A stretch of DNA of 63,955 nucleotides from Campylobacteraceae bacterium (GCA_027068975.1 JALXFN010000049.1:1-63955); one strand, 5' to 3'. Positions 27,341-36,367 are shown, counted from the stretch's first letter. Translations and numbers: made by a program. The notes: a model not told the origin generated them from the sequence alone.

Positions 27341-27455
27341 GTTAATTTTATCTTACAAAGCAATAACTCCTAATAATTAGGACAAGTTCATTTTAAATTT
27401 AATATTATAAAAATGACACCAATACTAGAAGATAGTACATAGGTAAAGGAACACA

Positions 27456-27812
27456 ATGAGAGTAAAAACTGGTACAGTTAGACATAAACGTCACAAAAGA
27501 TTATTAAAACAAGCTAGAGGGTTCTACTCAGGTAGAAGAAAACACTTTAGAAAAGCTAAAGAGCAATTAGAACGTTCATTAGTATATGCTTATAGAGACA
27601 GAAGACAGAAGAAAAGAGACTTCAGAAGATTATGGATAGTTAGAATCAATGCTGCTGCAAGACTAAATGGTATGAATTACTCAACATTTATGCATGGTCT
27701 TAAAGTTGCAAATATTGAACTTGATAGAAAAATCTTAGCCGATATGGCTATGAATGCACCTGAAGCATTTACAAAAGTTGCAGAAGCTTCTAAATCTGCA
27801 CTTGCTGCATAA
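27456..27812 (+). CDS. rplT: 50S ribosomal protein L20
   Basis: A 118-aa rRNA-binding protein required early in large-subunit assembly: [60 protein letters not shown] and [14 protein letters not shown]. Length is typical. AAAGGA precedes the start. It is the last gene of the rpmI-rplT unit; in many bacteria L20 represses this operon, but no control structure is evident here. Confidence 0.97.
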   Translation: MRVKTGTVRHKRHKRLLKQARGFYSGRRKHFRKAKEQLERSLVYAYRDRRQKKRDFRRLWIVRINAAARLNGMNYSTFMHGLKVANIELDRKILADMAMNAPEAFTKVAEASKSALAA

Positions 27813-28099
27813 GCAGTAAGTTTACCGAGGGGTCTCGACTCCTCATCACCAACAGTTCATCTCTCCTCTTTTTTAATACACCTTATTTCTTTGTTATAAC
27901 GCTTCATAACATTTTTTTTCAAATACTATTTTTTTATAACTTTATATCATACATAAGCACATTTAAGCTAAAATACCTTAATATATTTTTCTAATTTCAA
28001 AAAATATTAATTTGTTTTTTTCTGTTTAAATTTATTTTAATTTAATATTCGCTATACTTTCTTATTGGGAAATAAAAAATCAAAGATAGGAGCATATCC

Positions 28100-28792
28100 A
28101 TGACATTATCTATTCAAAAATACAATCATAATACAATTAAAATATCTAATAAAAAAAATGAGTTTGCGATGAAGAAAACCATAAGTAAGAGCCAACAACC
28201 AATGGGATACACAAAATTTCAGTACTTCCAAAAAAGAATGGTTGACCTTCTTGTAGGGGGTTCACTCTTTTTAGTTTCTCTTCCTTTAGCAGTATATTCT
28301 ATTTACCGTATAAAAAAAGAGTCTCCAGGTTCAATATTTTTTAAACAATCACGTATTGGATTAGATGGTAAAGCATTTACTTGTTACAAATTTAGAAGTA
28401 TGCATGAAGATGGTCAATTTAATCCTTACACACAAGAGAATGATTCAAGAATTTTTTCTTATGGTAATACTATGAGAAAAATGCGTATTGACGAACTTCC
28501 ACAACTATTAAATGTACTAAAAGGCGAAATGCACCTTATTGGTCCAAGAGCAGAGTGGGATATACTGGTAAAAGATTATGAAAAAATCATTCCTAATTAT
28601 CATGATAGACACTTAGTAGCTCCAGGAATCACTGGTCTAGCTCAAGTATGTTACCCTTATGGTCGTAATGTAGAAGATGCAAAAGAGAAACTTAAATTTG
28701 ATATGGAATATATTAATAACTGGTCACTATGGCAAGAGATAAAAGTTGTTTATAAAACTATTGAAGTAGTACTCGGAAAAAGAGGAATGTAA
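28100..28792 (+). CDS. Polyprenyl-phosphate phosphoglycosyl transferase
   Basis: 230 aa of the bacterial sugar transferase (WcaJ/PglC catalytic core) type, which moves a sugar-1-phosphate from a nucleotide sugar to undecaprenyl phosphate and starts a surface glycan. Features are a basic N terminus, a re-entrant hydrophobic segment (KRMVDLLVGGSLFLVSLPLA), FFKQSRIGLDGKAF, CYKFRSM, the catalytic-type MRKMRIDELPQLLNVLKGEM, LIGPRAEW and the conserved PGITGLAQV. It lacks the extra N-terminal membrane domain of long WcaJ enzymes. AGGAG precedes the ATG. A convergent GT4 gene follows, and both may feed the polysaccharide cluster 20 kb away. Confidence 0.88.
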   Translation: MTLSIQKYNHNTIKISNKKNEFAMKKTISKSQQPMGYTKFQYFQKRMVDLLVGGSLFLVSLPLAVYSIYRIKKESPGSIFFKQSRIGLDGKAFTCYKFRSMHEDGQFNPYTQENDSRIFSYGNTMRKMRIDELPQLLNVLKGEMHLIGPRAEWDILVKDYEKIIPNYHDRHLVAPGITGLAQVCYPYGRNVEDAKEKLKFDMEYINNWSLWQEIKVVYKTIEVVLGKRGM

Positions 28793-28797
28793 AACCC

Positions 28798-28823
28798 ATA
28801 GCTAAACCTAAAGGTTTAGCTAT
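28798..28823. terminator. Bidirectional terminator
   Basis: ATAGCTAAACCT and AGGTTTAGCTAT form a perfect 12-bp stem with an AA gap, sitting exactly between two convergent stop codons. Confidence 0.8.
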
Positions 28824-28824
28824 A

Positions 28825-29970
28825 TTAGACTGCAACTGAAGGAGAAACTACTCTCTTATCTGAATATTTCCCCAAAACTTCTAAATATTTTCCAATTACT
28901 ATTCTTTCATCAAACTCATTTGCAACTTTTTCTCTGCTCTTCATTCCCATTTTATGTCTCTCTTCCATACTCAAGGCTAAAAACATCTCTAATTTTTCAA
29001 CCAAGTCTTCCACAGAGCGAGGCTCACATAAGTAACCATTTACACCATGGTCTACAACATCTCTACAACCAACATTATCTGTAGTAATAATTGGTTTAGC
29101 AGAACTTGCACTCTCTAGTAGAGTTTTAGGGGTACCTTCTCTATAATAAGAAGCCAACACCATACAATCAGATGTCGCAATAACTTCATCTACATTGTCA
29201 CTGGTACCCAAGTAATTTATTACACCCTCCTCTACCCACTCATTCATCTGTTCACGTGAAATAGCACCAGGGTTTTCCACATCTAAAAAACCTAAAAGGC
29301 AAAACTCTACATTTGGATATTTTGCTTTTATAATTCGTGCAGCATCTACATACTCACCTATTCCTTTTTCCCAAATCATCCTAGATACATGTAAAAAACG
29401 AACAACATCACTTTTAGGTTTTACTTGTGGTCTAAAACGTTTCATATCTACTCCAGAACCTGGTAAAATGTCACAATTACTTCTATCTACTATACCCTCT
29501 CCTGTAAAAAGCTCAAAATCATCTCTATTTTGAAAGAAAATCTTATCTGCTTTTGCTTGTGATATTTTATATAGAAACTTTGCAACATGAGTAATGGGTC
29601 CCTGATTAACGAAAAGCGTCCCTAGTCCTGCTATATTATTAATCATTTTAATATTTAATGTTCTAGCTACCAATGAAGCATAAATATTAGGTTTTATTGT
29701 ATAATTACATATAAAATCAGGAGATAAAGTTTTAAAAAGTTTATAAAACTTCACGGTTGTTTGCATATCTTGCAAAGGGTTTATTCCTTGAGAATTTAGT
29801 TTTATAGGGTAAAACTCAAAACCTGCATCTATAATTTTTTGACTATATTCATCTTGTGGTGCAATAGCAACAACCTCATAACCTGCATTTTGCATGGCTT
29901 TCATTAGAGAAAGTCTAAAGTTGTAGAGATTCCAAGACACATTGGATATTATTGCGATTTTTTTCTTCAT
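28825..29970 (-). CDS. Glycosyltransferase family 4 (GT-B fold)
   Basis: A 381-aa cytoplasmic/membrane-peripheral glycosyltransferase with the two Rossmann-like halves of GT-B enzymes. The N-terminal acceptor domain has IAIISNVSWNLYNFRLSLMK, NNIAGLGTLFVN and ADKIFFQN. The C-terminal donor domain has RFLHVSRMIWEKGIGEYVDA, FCLLGFLD and the sugar-nucleotide region YYREGTPKTLLESASSAKPI. It resembles capsule/O-antigen enzymes such as CapM/PglA. Donor and linkage cannot be assigned. Confidence 0.85.
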   Translation of the reverse strand: MKKKIAIISNVSWNLYNFRLSLMKAMQNAGYEVVAIAPQDEYSQKIIDAGFEFYPIKLNSQGINPLQDMQTTVKFYKLFKTLSPDFICNYTIKPNIYASLVARTLNIKMINNIAGLGTLFVNQGPITHVAKFLYKISQAKADKIFFQNRDDFELFTGEGIVDRSNCDILPGSGVDMKRFRPQVKPKSDVVRFLHVSRMIWEKGIGEYVDAARIIKAKYPNVEFCLLGFLDVENPGAISREQMNEWVEEGVINYLGTSDNVDEVIATSDCMVLASYYREGTPKTLLESASSAKPIITTDNVGCRDVVDHGVNGYLCEPRSVEDLVEKLEMFLALSMEERHKMGMKSREKVANEFDERIVIGKYLEVLGKYSDKRVVSPSVAV

Positions 29971-30192
29971 ATTATAAGCCTTTATATTCTATTCAGTTTA
30001 CTTTTATATTTTTTTATATTAAAAAATGTATTTTATTGTTACTTTGTATGATATCATTTTTATAGTTAAAATCTCCAAAATGAGAGATAACACCACACAA
30101 CTCTTCTTCTTTTCAAGAAATGTTACAATTAAGAGTAAATTCATCCTATTTAAACTATAATCTCAACATAAATAACAATATAAGGAAAAAAA

Positions 30193-30711
30193 ATGGCAAC
30201 AGTAACATTTAAAAATGACATCGTATGTAACCTAGCAGGTACAGAAGTAAACGTAGGTGACACAGCACCAGTAGTAACAGTAGTAAACTGTAACCCAATG
30301 CTTCAAGATGAGCAAGTTGGTGGAGAAGGTAAAGTTCAACTAGTAATTGCAGTACCATCATTAGACACAGGTGTATGTGACGCAGAGACAAGAAGATTTA
30401 ACCAAGAGGCTGCTGACCTTGATGGTGTAGAGGTAATCACAGTATCTATGGACTTACCATTCGCTGCTGCTAGATGGTGTGGAGCTGCTGAAATTGAAAA
30501 CATCAAAGTATGTTCAGACTTCAGAAATAAAGACTTTGCAAATGCTTATGGTGTTCTTTTAGCTGATGGTCCTTTAGCTGGTGTAACTGCTAGAGTTATC
30601 TTTGTAATTGGTAAAGATGGAAAAGTTGCTTATAAACAAACTGTTCCAGAAATTACAGAAGAGCCTAACTACGAAGAAGCTCTTGCTGCTGCAAAACAAG
30701 CAAACGCGTAG
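30193..30711 (+). CDS. tpx: Thiol peroxidase (atypical 2-Cys peroxiredoxin)
   Basis: A 172-aa periplasmic/cytosolic peroxiredoxin that reduces hydroperoxides using thioredoxin. The peroxidatic cysteine lies in PSLDTGVCDAETRRFN and the resolving cysteine in IKVCSDFRNKDFA, the Tpx arrangement, with GPLAGVTARVIFVI as the conserved C-terminal strand. It uses many GCT/GCA and GTA codons, consistent with strong expression. AAGGA lies upstream and a strong hairpin terminator follows. Confidence 0.95.
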   Translation: MATVTFKNDIVCNLAGTEVNVGDTAPVVTVVNCNPMLQDEQVGGEGKVQLVIAVPSLDTGVCDAETRRFNQEAADLDGVEVITVSMDLPFAAARWCGAAEIENIKVCSDFRNKDFANAYGVLLADGPLAGVTARVIFVIGKDGKVAYKQTVPEITEEPNYEEALAAAKQANA

Positions 30712-30744
30712 TTTCTGTGAAAAGCTGCTTGTTAAGCACTTTTT

Positions 30745-30780
30745 GAGAGACTTTTAACGTCTCTCAGCCTCTCTCTTTTT
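30745..30780 (+). terminator. Terminator of tpx
   Basis: GAGAGAC (30745-30751) pairs with GTCTCTC (30759-30765) around TTTTAAC, with a pyrimidine-rich CTCTCTTTTT tail. Confidence 0.75.
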
Positions 30781-30798
30781 ACTCCCTAACTTTTTCGC

Positions 30799-30804
30799 TA
30801 TAAT
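30799..30804 (+). promoter_or_regulatory. -10 element placed for a leaderless mRNA
   Basis: TATAAT preceded by CGC ends only seven bases before the ATG at 30812, so transcription would start at or next to the initiation codon. No Shine-Dalgarno lies between. Confidence 0.5.
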
Positions 30805-30811
30805 ATCTTCA

Positions 30812-31183
30812 ATGAGATACACACCCAAACAGATAGAAAAATACCAACGCCAACGCTACATTACCTTTTTAGAAAAAGTAACTAAAAATCTTTTTAGAAT
30901 GTTTCGTGATGAGACAACAACACAAGAGCAGTTTTTAAAAAAGTTCTCTGAACTCAAAAAAAAACTGGATGAGCAAGTAGAGGTACAACTCAACTCTGAG
31001 TACCATCAACAGATGAAAGAGTACATAGAACGACTCAATAATGAACTCAAAGTAGAGTTTAAACTTGATGATATGAGAGAAGCCAATATGACGCTACTTA
31101 ATCGTCTACAAAAACTCAAAAATGGTACCTCTTATAAAAAAGACAAACATAAGTACAGTAGTAGAAATCAAGATTGGGGTTAA
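30812..31183 (+). CDS. Coiled-coil protein of unknown function
   Basis: A 123-aa soluble, highly charged, all-helical protein: RYTPKQIEKYQRQRYITFLE, then long heptad stretches (QFLKKFSELKKKLDEQ, EYIERLNNELKVEF) and a basic tail. It has no signal peptide. The only plausible promoter places its start at the ATG itself. Its stop is two bases before the ATG of the next gene, so the pair is translationally coupled. The family is not recognised. Confidence 0.65.
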   Translation: MRYTPKQIEKYQRQRYITFLEKVTKNLFRMFRDETTTQEQFLKKFSELKKKLDEQVEVQLNSEYHQQMKEYIERLNNELKVEFKLDDMREANMTLLNRLQKLKNGTSYKKDKHKYSSRNQDWG

Positions 31184-31185
31184 GT

Positions 31186-32637
31186 ATGAAGTGGATTGTA
31201 CTTTTAACGCTAGTTCTCTCTCTCACTATTGCTTCTGACACTAAACGTGATTACTATTATGATTTTTTACAACCACTAACAATCAACCTTGACAAAAATC
31301 AAAGTCAAACTGACTTTAACAGAACAAATTCCCTTTTAGAATTTGAAGCCCTTGCAAAAACAGCCCCTAAATCCAAAAAGTTTTATTATCTTAACTACAA
31401 ACTTATGCAAGATTTTCAACAACAGCATTTTAATATGACCATAAAAGATAAAAAAATCTATAACAGAGAGAAAAACCACTTTGTTAAAATCTTAAAATCT
31501 ATAGAAGAACCATCTTTTTTTACACTCTATTCTAAACTTTACATCGAAACATTGACAACAAAAAGTTTAAAACATAACGATATTCTAAAACTCTACTCCC
31601 TTGCAAGTAAAAAAGAGCAACCCTATGTACAACTACTAAGCTATCTAAATAGCCTTAACCAACTCAATAGCATATCTCTCACCGACCAACAAAATCTCCA
31701 TAAACAACTAACTCTTCTACTTATAGGTTTACCCAAAAAACAACAAGAGTATATTTTACGGCTTACTGCTCTTCAACTCTCCTCTTTTTATGATAAAGAT
31801 AGTATAGAGTTTGACTTTAATAGACTTTTTGCTCAAAACAATGAGATAAAAAGAGAACAAGTCCTTAAAGCTCTTAACTTTAAAGATGCAAAAGTTTTTT
31901 ATAAATATATTATGAAAGAGAGCCGTTCTTTTTTTGAACAAAGAGTCTATAAACGTACAATGAAAGCGTTAAAGCGTAATGATGTTGCAATGATTTTAGC
32001 AACACTCTATATGCAAAATAACAACTTTTCTGAAGCACTCTCCTATATAAGACAAGCACCAAGAACTAACCTCTTTAATCAATATAACCCCTTTAACAGC
32101 TCTATAGATATTAATAATAGTAAAAAATTTAGTAGTTCTTCCAATACAAGAAAGTTTGCTGAAACCATGTCAAGACTAGAAAAGAGAACAATAGAAAATA
32201 AAACTCCTAAAGCCAGAGACTACTATCTGTATGGAAATGGACTTTACAACAAAAGTTGGTTTGGTAACTTCCCTATGAGTTCGGTATTTTTCCGTAATGA
32301 AGATATTTATAAAAACTCTATCCCACCAACAACCAATTTAGAAAAAGCACTTGATGCCTACGAAAATGCTTTGAAAATAACTTCTAATGAAGAGTTTAAA
32401 GCAGAAATTGCCTATCAAATTCTAAAAATTAAATTTAATATGGCAAGAATAAATATAAAACTCTACCCTAAAGAACTCAATAAAATGCCACAACTTGATG
32501 AGAAAAAAAATCTTACTTATCTTCTAAAAGCGTCCAGAGGTTTTAAAGAAGCCATTGAAGATTATAAATCTGACTATGGTCATACCAAGTATGGAACAAG
32601 AGTTATTAAAGAGTCCATACTTTTCACCTATTTATAA
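31186..32637 (+). CDS. Exported helical-repeat (TPR-like) protein
   Basis: Starting at ATG 31186 (GGGG at 31177-31180 and coupling to the upstream stop; the longer TTG start is unlikely) gives 483 aa with a signal peptide (MKWIVLLTLVLSLTIASD). The rest is helix-rich with TPR-like pairs: NDVAMILATLYMQNNNFSEA, LSYIRQAP, NLEKALDAYENALKITSNEE and FKAEIAYQILKIKFN. It probably acts as a periplasmic scaffold. It ends six bases inside the convergent murB stop. Function is unknown, though coupling to the coiled-coil gene suggests a joint role. Confidence 0.7.
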   Translation: MKWIVLLTLVLSLTIASDTKRDYYYDFLQPLTINLDKNQSQTDFNRTNSLLEFEALAKTAPKSKKFYYLNYKLMQDFQQQHFNMTIKDKKIYNREKNHFVKILKSIEEPSFFTLYSKLYIETLTTKSLKHNDILKLYSLASKKEQPYVQLLSYLNSLNQLNSISLTDQQNLHKQLTLLLIGLPKKQQEYILRLTALQLSSFYDKDSIEFDFNRLFAQNNEIKREQVLKALNFKDAKVFYKYIMKESRSFFEQRVYKRTMKALKRNDVAMILATLYMQNNNFSEALSYIRQAPRTNLFNQYNPFNSSIDINNSKKFSSSSNTRKFAETMSRLEKRTIENKTPKARDYYLYGNGLYNKSWFGNFPMSSVFFRNEDIYKNSIPPTTNLEKALDAYENALKITSNEEFKAEIAYQILKIKFNMARINIKLYPKELNKMPQLDEKKNLTYLLKASRGFKEAIEDYKSDYGHTKYGTRVIKESILFTYL

Positions 32638-33408
32638 TATTTGTACTTCCTCTTTAAGTAAAATACCAAACTTTTCAAATACCTTCTCTTTGGCTAAATC
32701 CATTAAGTATTTAGCCTCGTCAAAAGTTCCATCACCATGGTTTACTAAAAAGTTTGCATGAACCTCAGACCACTGCATGTCACCTTTTGAAACTCCCTTA
32801 AGTCCAACTGCTTCAATCAATCGTCCTGCATAGTCCCCTTCTGGATTTTTAAATGCAGAACCAGCACTTGGAGTTTTTGGTTGGTTAGAGCGTAGATTGA
32901 CCAACTCATCAAGTAACTCTTTAGAGAAGCCTCTTTTAACCCTAAATCGAGCCTCGGTAACCACCCCATTTAACTTAGCAAATCGGTAACCATGCTCTAT
33001 CTCTCTTTTCTCTACCCACTCACCATCTATTTTAATGGCATCTACTATATTAAATATCTCATAGCTCTTCACTCCTGCATTCATCGCCAACATTCCACCA
33101 ACAGAACCAGGAAGTTTAGAGACAAACTCAAACCCTGCAAGGTCATTTTTTTTAGCAAAAGAGAGCAGTTTTCCTGTAGGGGTAGCACAACCAACTGTTA
33201 AAACGTCCTCTTCTAACTCCATAAAAGAGAAATCTTTAGAGAGCATCATTAAAGGTGGAGGAGTGGGAGAGACCAAAAGGTTATTTGCATGACCAATAAT
33301 CACTCTGTCGTTAGGTATCTCATCTCCACACTCCAACATCAACACCTCAATAGGAGTTCCCACTTTTATACTTGAAAATTTTGAAAAATCTATGGTTTTA
33401 AAATACAT
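32632..33408 (-). CDS. murB: UDP-N-acetylenolpyruvoylglucosamine reductase
   Basis: The 258-aa flavoenzyme that makes UDP-MurNAc in peptidoglycan synthesis. It has FAD-binding sequence KVGTPIEVLML, ...GCATPTGKLLSFAKKNDLAG, GFEFVSKLPGSVGGMLAMNA, NAGVKSYEIFNIVDAI and the C-terminal catalytic region SAGSAFKNPEGDYAGRLIEA and VHANFLVNHGDGTFDEAKYL. It is the short version typical of Campylobacter and Helicobacter. Its stop overlaps the end of the convergent TPR-like gene. Confidence 0.95.
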   Translation of the reverse strand: MYFKTIDFSKFSSIKVGTPIEVLMLECGDEIPNDRVIIGHANNLLVSPTPPPLMMLSKDFSFMELEEDVLTVGCATPTGKLLSFAKKNDLAGFEFVSKLPGSVGGMLAMNAGVKSYEIFNIVDAIKIDGEWVEKREIEHGYRFAKLNGVVTEARFRVKRGFSKELLDELVNLRSNQPKTPSAGSAFKNPEGDYAGRLIEAVGLKGVSKGDMQWSEVHANFLVNHGDGTFDEAKYLMDLAKEKVFEKFGILLKEEVQIL

Positions 33409-33436
33409 TCTATTCCTATTTTAAATAATATCGTGA

Positions 33437-33442
33437 TATGAT
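33437..33442 (+). promoter_or_regulatory. -10 element of tRNA-Ala
   Basis: TATGAT within CGTGATATGATACC lies 17 bases before the mature tRNA 5' end, a fitting distance for a short precursor leader. Confidence 0.4.
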
Positions 33443-33459
33443 ACCATTTCAAAACTTGT

Positions 33460-33535
33460 GGGGCATTAGCTCAGCTGGGAGAGCGTTTCGCTGGCAGCGA
33501 AAAGGTCAACGGTTCGAACCCGTTATGCTCCACCA
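33460..33535 (+). tRNA. tRNA-Ala (anticodon GGC)
   Basis: A 76-nt cloverleaf with encoded CCA. Acceptor GGGGCAT pairs with ATGCTCC (one G-T), the D arm is GCTC/GAGC, the anticodon stem is TTTCG/CGAAA with loop CTGGCAG (anticodon GGC at 33493-33495), variable AGGTC, T arm AACGG-TTCGAAC-CCGTT, discriminator A and CCA. Confidence 0.95.
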
Positions 33536-33547
33536 CTCCAAAATATT

Positions 33548-34411
33548 TTAACTATTCCGTAAAGCCTTATACTCTCTAGGAATCAAATAATCCTCTGTCT
33601 TAAGAGGCTCAGAAAAAATCCCTTTTTCAAACCCAAGCTCATAGAGTTTATCTAACGCTTTTAGTTGTAACTCACTTAACTCTACCGACTCATCAGAAGC
33701 ATACATATCAAGATATTTAGTTAACATAGTATCAGAGATTCGTACTAAATTCTCCTCTTCAAGGCGTTTACACAACTCCTCTTTTTTAGCATTGGCAACT
33801 TTGACCCCATCTATAAGTATATTTTCTATATCAATAGCACGATTCAAAGGAAGTGAACGACGAATAGCCATACCACCCAAAGGCAAAGGAAGCCCCTCTC
33901 CTGCTAGTTCTACCCAAATATCCCATATCTCTTTTTCTACCTCTAAACGCTCATCAAAATCCAAAATCGACTCATGAATAAGCACTCCTGCATCTACCTC
34001 ACCTTTGACCACAGCCATTTCTATTTCTAAAAAGTCCATGTAAACAGGTCGTGCTTCAGGGTAATAGAGTTTAAAGAGCATGGCATTTGTAGTATACTTT
34101 CCAGAGAGAGCTACTTTAAAGTTTCGTTTGAGCTGTTTATCTTTTCGTTTTATGAGTTTTGGTCCATAACCATCACCAAAGCTAACAGCTGTTCGTAGCA
34201 GAGCATACTCATCTTTAATAAGTGGATACATCCCAAAACTAATGGCACTGACATCGTAAGTACCTTTTAGGGCTTCTACATTGAGTGTCTCTATATCTAA
34301 GCCAATATTGCTAAACTCATAATCTTTAGTATCTACCCAACCAAATTTAATGGCAAAGTACATAAATATATCGTCAGCATCTGGGGAGTGGGCTAGTTCT
34401 ATTGTTTTCAT
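33548..34411 (-). CDS. mqnD: 1,4-dihydroxy-6-naphthoate synthase (futalosine pathway)
   Basis: A 287-aa enzyme that releases 1,4-dihydroxy-6-naphthoate from cyclic de-hypoxanthine futalosine in the alternative menaquinone pathway used by Campylobacterota. It opens with LAHSPDADDIFMYFAIKFGW, the MqnD signature, and continues with a periplasmic-binding-like fold: DVSAISFGMYPLIKDEYALL, FGDGYGPKLI, KYTTNAMLFKLYYPE, VDAGVLIHESILDF and GEGLPLPLGGMAIRRSL. Other mqn genes are not in this window. It is transcribed away from the palindrome at 34425. Confidence 0.92.
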   Translation of the reverse strand: MKTIELAHSPDADDIFMYFAIKFGWVDTKDYEFSNIGLDIETLNVEALKGTYDVSAISFGMYPLIKDEYALLRTAVSFGDGYGPKLIKRKDKQLKRNFKVALSGKYTTNAMLFKLYYPEARPVYMDFLEIEMAVVKGEVDAGVLIHESILDFDERLEVEKEIWDIWVELAGEGLPLPLGGMAIRRSLPLNRAIDIENILIDGVKVANAKKEELCKRLEEENLVRISDTMLTKYLDMYASDESVELSELQLKALDKLYELGFEKGIFSEPLKTEDYLIPREYKALRNS

Positions 34412-34424
34412 AATCTCTCTTTAC

Positions 34425-34456
34425 TCTCGTTCCCAAGCTCTAGCTTGGGAACGAGA
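34425..34456. repeat. 32-nt perfect palindrome (15-bp stem)
   Basis: TCTCGTTCCCAAGCT (34425-34439) and AGCTTGGGAACGAGA (34442-34456) pair perfectly around CT. It lies just upstream of mqnD in a divergent gap of 266 bases and is more GC-rich than its surroundings. It resembles the widely scattered GTTCCCAAGCT-type palindromic repeats of other genomes. Confidence 0.75.
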
Positions 34457-34677
34457 AATATTTTATTTTGTGTATTTTATCTAATCTTTCCCATACAATC
34501 CATTAGACTCTGCCACCATATCAATGCCATAGATATTATTAACAATTTCAAATAAAATCCATATAAAAAAAACTATTATTTTAGAATTAAAATAGTAAAA
34601 GATTAAGTAAAAACTACTATAATTATTAAAGTTTATTTAAATAAATAATCTAAATAATATAATTAAGGAAAATATAA

Positions 34678-35127
34678 ATGAAAAATTTACTCATATTCGT
34701 TAGCATTATAGCTACAAACACACTATTTGCATCAACAGTACCTTCAGAGACAATGAAAAAACAGGAAACTATTGATATTTTAATCAAAAATGACAACCTT
34801 ATAGAGAAGGAACTCTCTACAAGTAGGATTGCACGTATAAGCAGAGAAGTTAATGAAAACCCTATTATTAGTATAGAAAGAAGAAGTAGAGAAGTTCGTG
34901 AAAATAGAGTTGTTCGTATGGGAAAAAACAGCAGAGGGATTCGTGAAAATAGAGTTGCTCGTATAGCAAGAAACTGTAGAGAAGTTCGTGAAAATAGAGT
35001 TGTTCGTATGGGAAAAAACAGCAGAGGGATTCGTTTAGCAAGAGTTGTTCGTTTTATTGATGAAGTCAAAGAAAACAACCACCCTTCTATAAAACTTTCA
35101 GCACTTATCAAAAAGCTACCTCTCTAA
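34678..35127 (+). CDS. Exported Arg-rich protein of five 15-residue repeats
   Basis: 149 aa. A signal peptide (MKNLLIFVSIIATNTLFAST) is followed by a short acidic/Lys region and residues 55-129 made of five tandem 15-residue units of the type S-R-E-V-R-E-N-R-V-V-R-M-G-K-N; units 2 and 4 are nearly identical, as are 3 and 5 at their starts. The repeat region is very basic (over 30% Arg) with regularly spaced Val/Ile, a pattern that could form a beta-solenoid or a polyanion-binding surface. The tail KENNHPSIKLSALIKKLPL is different. AAGGA precedes the ATG. I do not recognise the family. Confidence 0.75.
   Translation: MKNLLIFVSIIATNTLFASTVPSETMKKQETIDILIKNDNLIEKELSTSRIARISREVNENPIISIERRSREVRENRVVRMGKNSRGIRENRVARIARNCREVRENRVVRMGKNSRGIRLARVVRFIDEVKENNHPSIKLSALIKKLPL
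34840..35064 (+). repeat. Five tandem 45-bp coding repeats
   Basis: Units start at 34840, 34885, 34930, 34975 and 35020. Units 2 and 4 are almost identical in DNA sequence and units 3 and 5 share their first 15 bases, which implies duplication of a 90-bp pair. The repeats are in frame and inside the Arg-rich protein gene. Confidence 0.85.
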
Positions 35128-35296
35128 AAATCTTAGTACGATGGAATAGCATCAGTTATAGCCACTTCTACAAATTGTATATTTTGTAACATTTTATAAT
35201 TCTTACAAAAAACATTACAATTTGTCATATTTTTAGTTTATTTAGAAAAATCATACTACAATACAAATAATATTTAATATACAAAGGATTTTAAGC

Positions 35297-36337
35297 ATGG
35301 ATGCAAACAAACAAAAAGCTTTAGATATGGCAATGAAACAGATTGACAAAACATTTGGAAAAGGAACAGTAGTTCGTCTTGGTGATAAGGTGATAGAACC
35401 AATTGCTGCAATTAGTACAGGTTCATTAGGACTTGACATGGCACTTGGAATTGGTGGTGTTCCTGAGGGTAGAATCATTGAGATTTATGGTCCTGAGAGT
35501 TCAGGTAAAACTACTTTGGCTCTACAGATTACAGCTTCTGCTCAAAAAGATAACAAAGTATGTGCCTTTATAGATGCTGAACATGCTTTAGATGTTTTAT
35601 ATGCTAAAAATTTAGGTGTCGATGTAGAGAACCTTTTGGTATCTCAACCTGACTTTGGAGAACAAGCTCTTGATGTTTTAGAGACCTTAGCACGTTCAGG
35701 AGCTGTCGATGTTATCGTAGTTGACTCCGTAGCTGCACTTACACCAAAAGCAGAGATAGAGGGTGAAATGGGTGACCTTCAAGTGGGGCTTCAAGCGCGT
35801 TTAATGTCTAAAGCACTTAGAAAAATTACAGGAGTACTTCATAAAACCAATACAACTGTAATTTTCATTAACCAAATTCGTATGAAAATTGGAATGATGG
35901 GTTATGGTTCGCCTGAAACAACAACAGGGGGAAATGCTCTTAAGTTTTATGCTTCCGTTAGAATAGACGTAAGAAGAATTGCAACACTAAAACAGGGTGA
36001 AGCTCAAATTGGTAACCGTGTAAAAGCCAAAGTTATTAAAAATAAAGTAGCTCCTCCATTTAGACAAGCTGAATTTGATATTATGTTTGGTGAGGGTATT
36101 TCTATGGAAGGCGAACTGGTTGACTACGGTGTAAAACTGGACATTATTGACAAATCGGGTGCTTGGTTCTCTTATGGTGAGGGAAAACTAGGACAAGGTA
36201 AAGAGAATGTTAAAAAGAAATTTAAAGAAGATACCCAGCTTCGTGATGAGATAGAAGCAAAAGTCAAAGAGGCTCTTGGGATTACAAGTATGCTTACTAT
36301 GGATACCAACGCCATAAAAGAGAGTGAAGAGGAGTAA
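35297..36337 (+). CDS. recA: Recombinase RecA
   Basis: A 346-aa ATP-dependent strand-exchange protein for homologous recombination and SOS induction. Walker [29 protein letters not shown], Walker [18 protein letters not shown]-binding loop [20 protein letters not shown], and [22 protein letters not shown] are intact, and the C-terminal tail is acidic (KESEEE). AAGGA precedes the ATG. It is monocistronic and followed by the convergent heme d1 locus. Confidence 0.98.
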   Translation: MDANKQKALDMAMKQIDKTFGKGTVVRLGDKVIEPIAAISTGSLGLDMALGIGGVPEGRIIEIYGPESSGKTTLALQITASAQKDNKVCAFIDAEHALDVLYAKNLGVDVENLLVSQPDFGEQALDVLETLARSGAVDVIVVDSVAALTPKAEIEGEMGDLQVGLQARLMSKALRKITGVLHKTNTTVIFINQIRMKIGMMGYGSPETTTGGNALKFYASVRIDVRRIATLKQGEAQIGNRVKAKVIKNKVAPPFRQAEFDIMFGEGISMEGELVDYGVKLDIIDKSGAWFSYGEGKLGQGKENVKKKFKEDTQLRDEIEAKVKEALGITSMLTMDTNAIKESEEE

Positions 36338-36367
36338 ATATCTTACACTCTACCACTATTTGTAGAT

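Noticed and set aside
27149-27812. rpmI-rplT without infC upstream as a disrupted operon
   Set aside because: The separation is normal in Campylobacter and relatives, and a good promoter lies just upstream of rpmI.
34840-35064. Tandem direct repeats that could suggest a CRISPR array
   Set aside because: The units abut without spacers, are 45 bp long, stay in frame and encode a continuous repeat protein behind a signal peptide.
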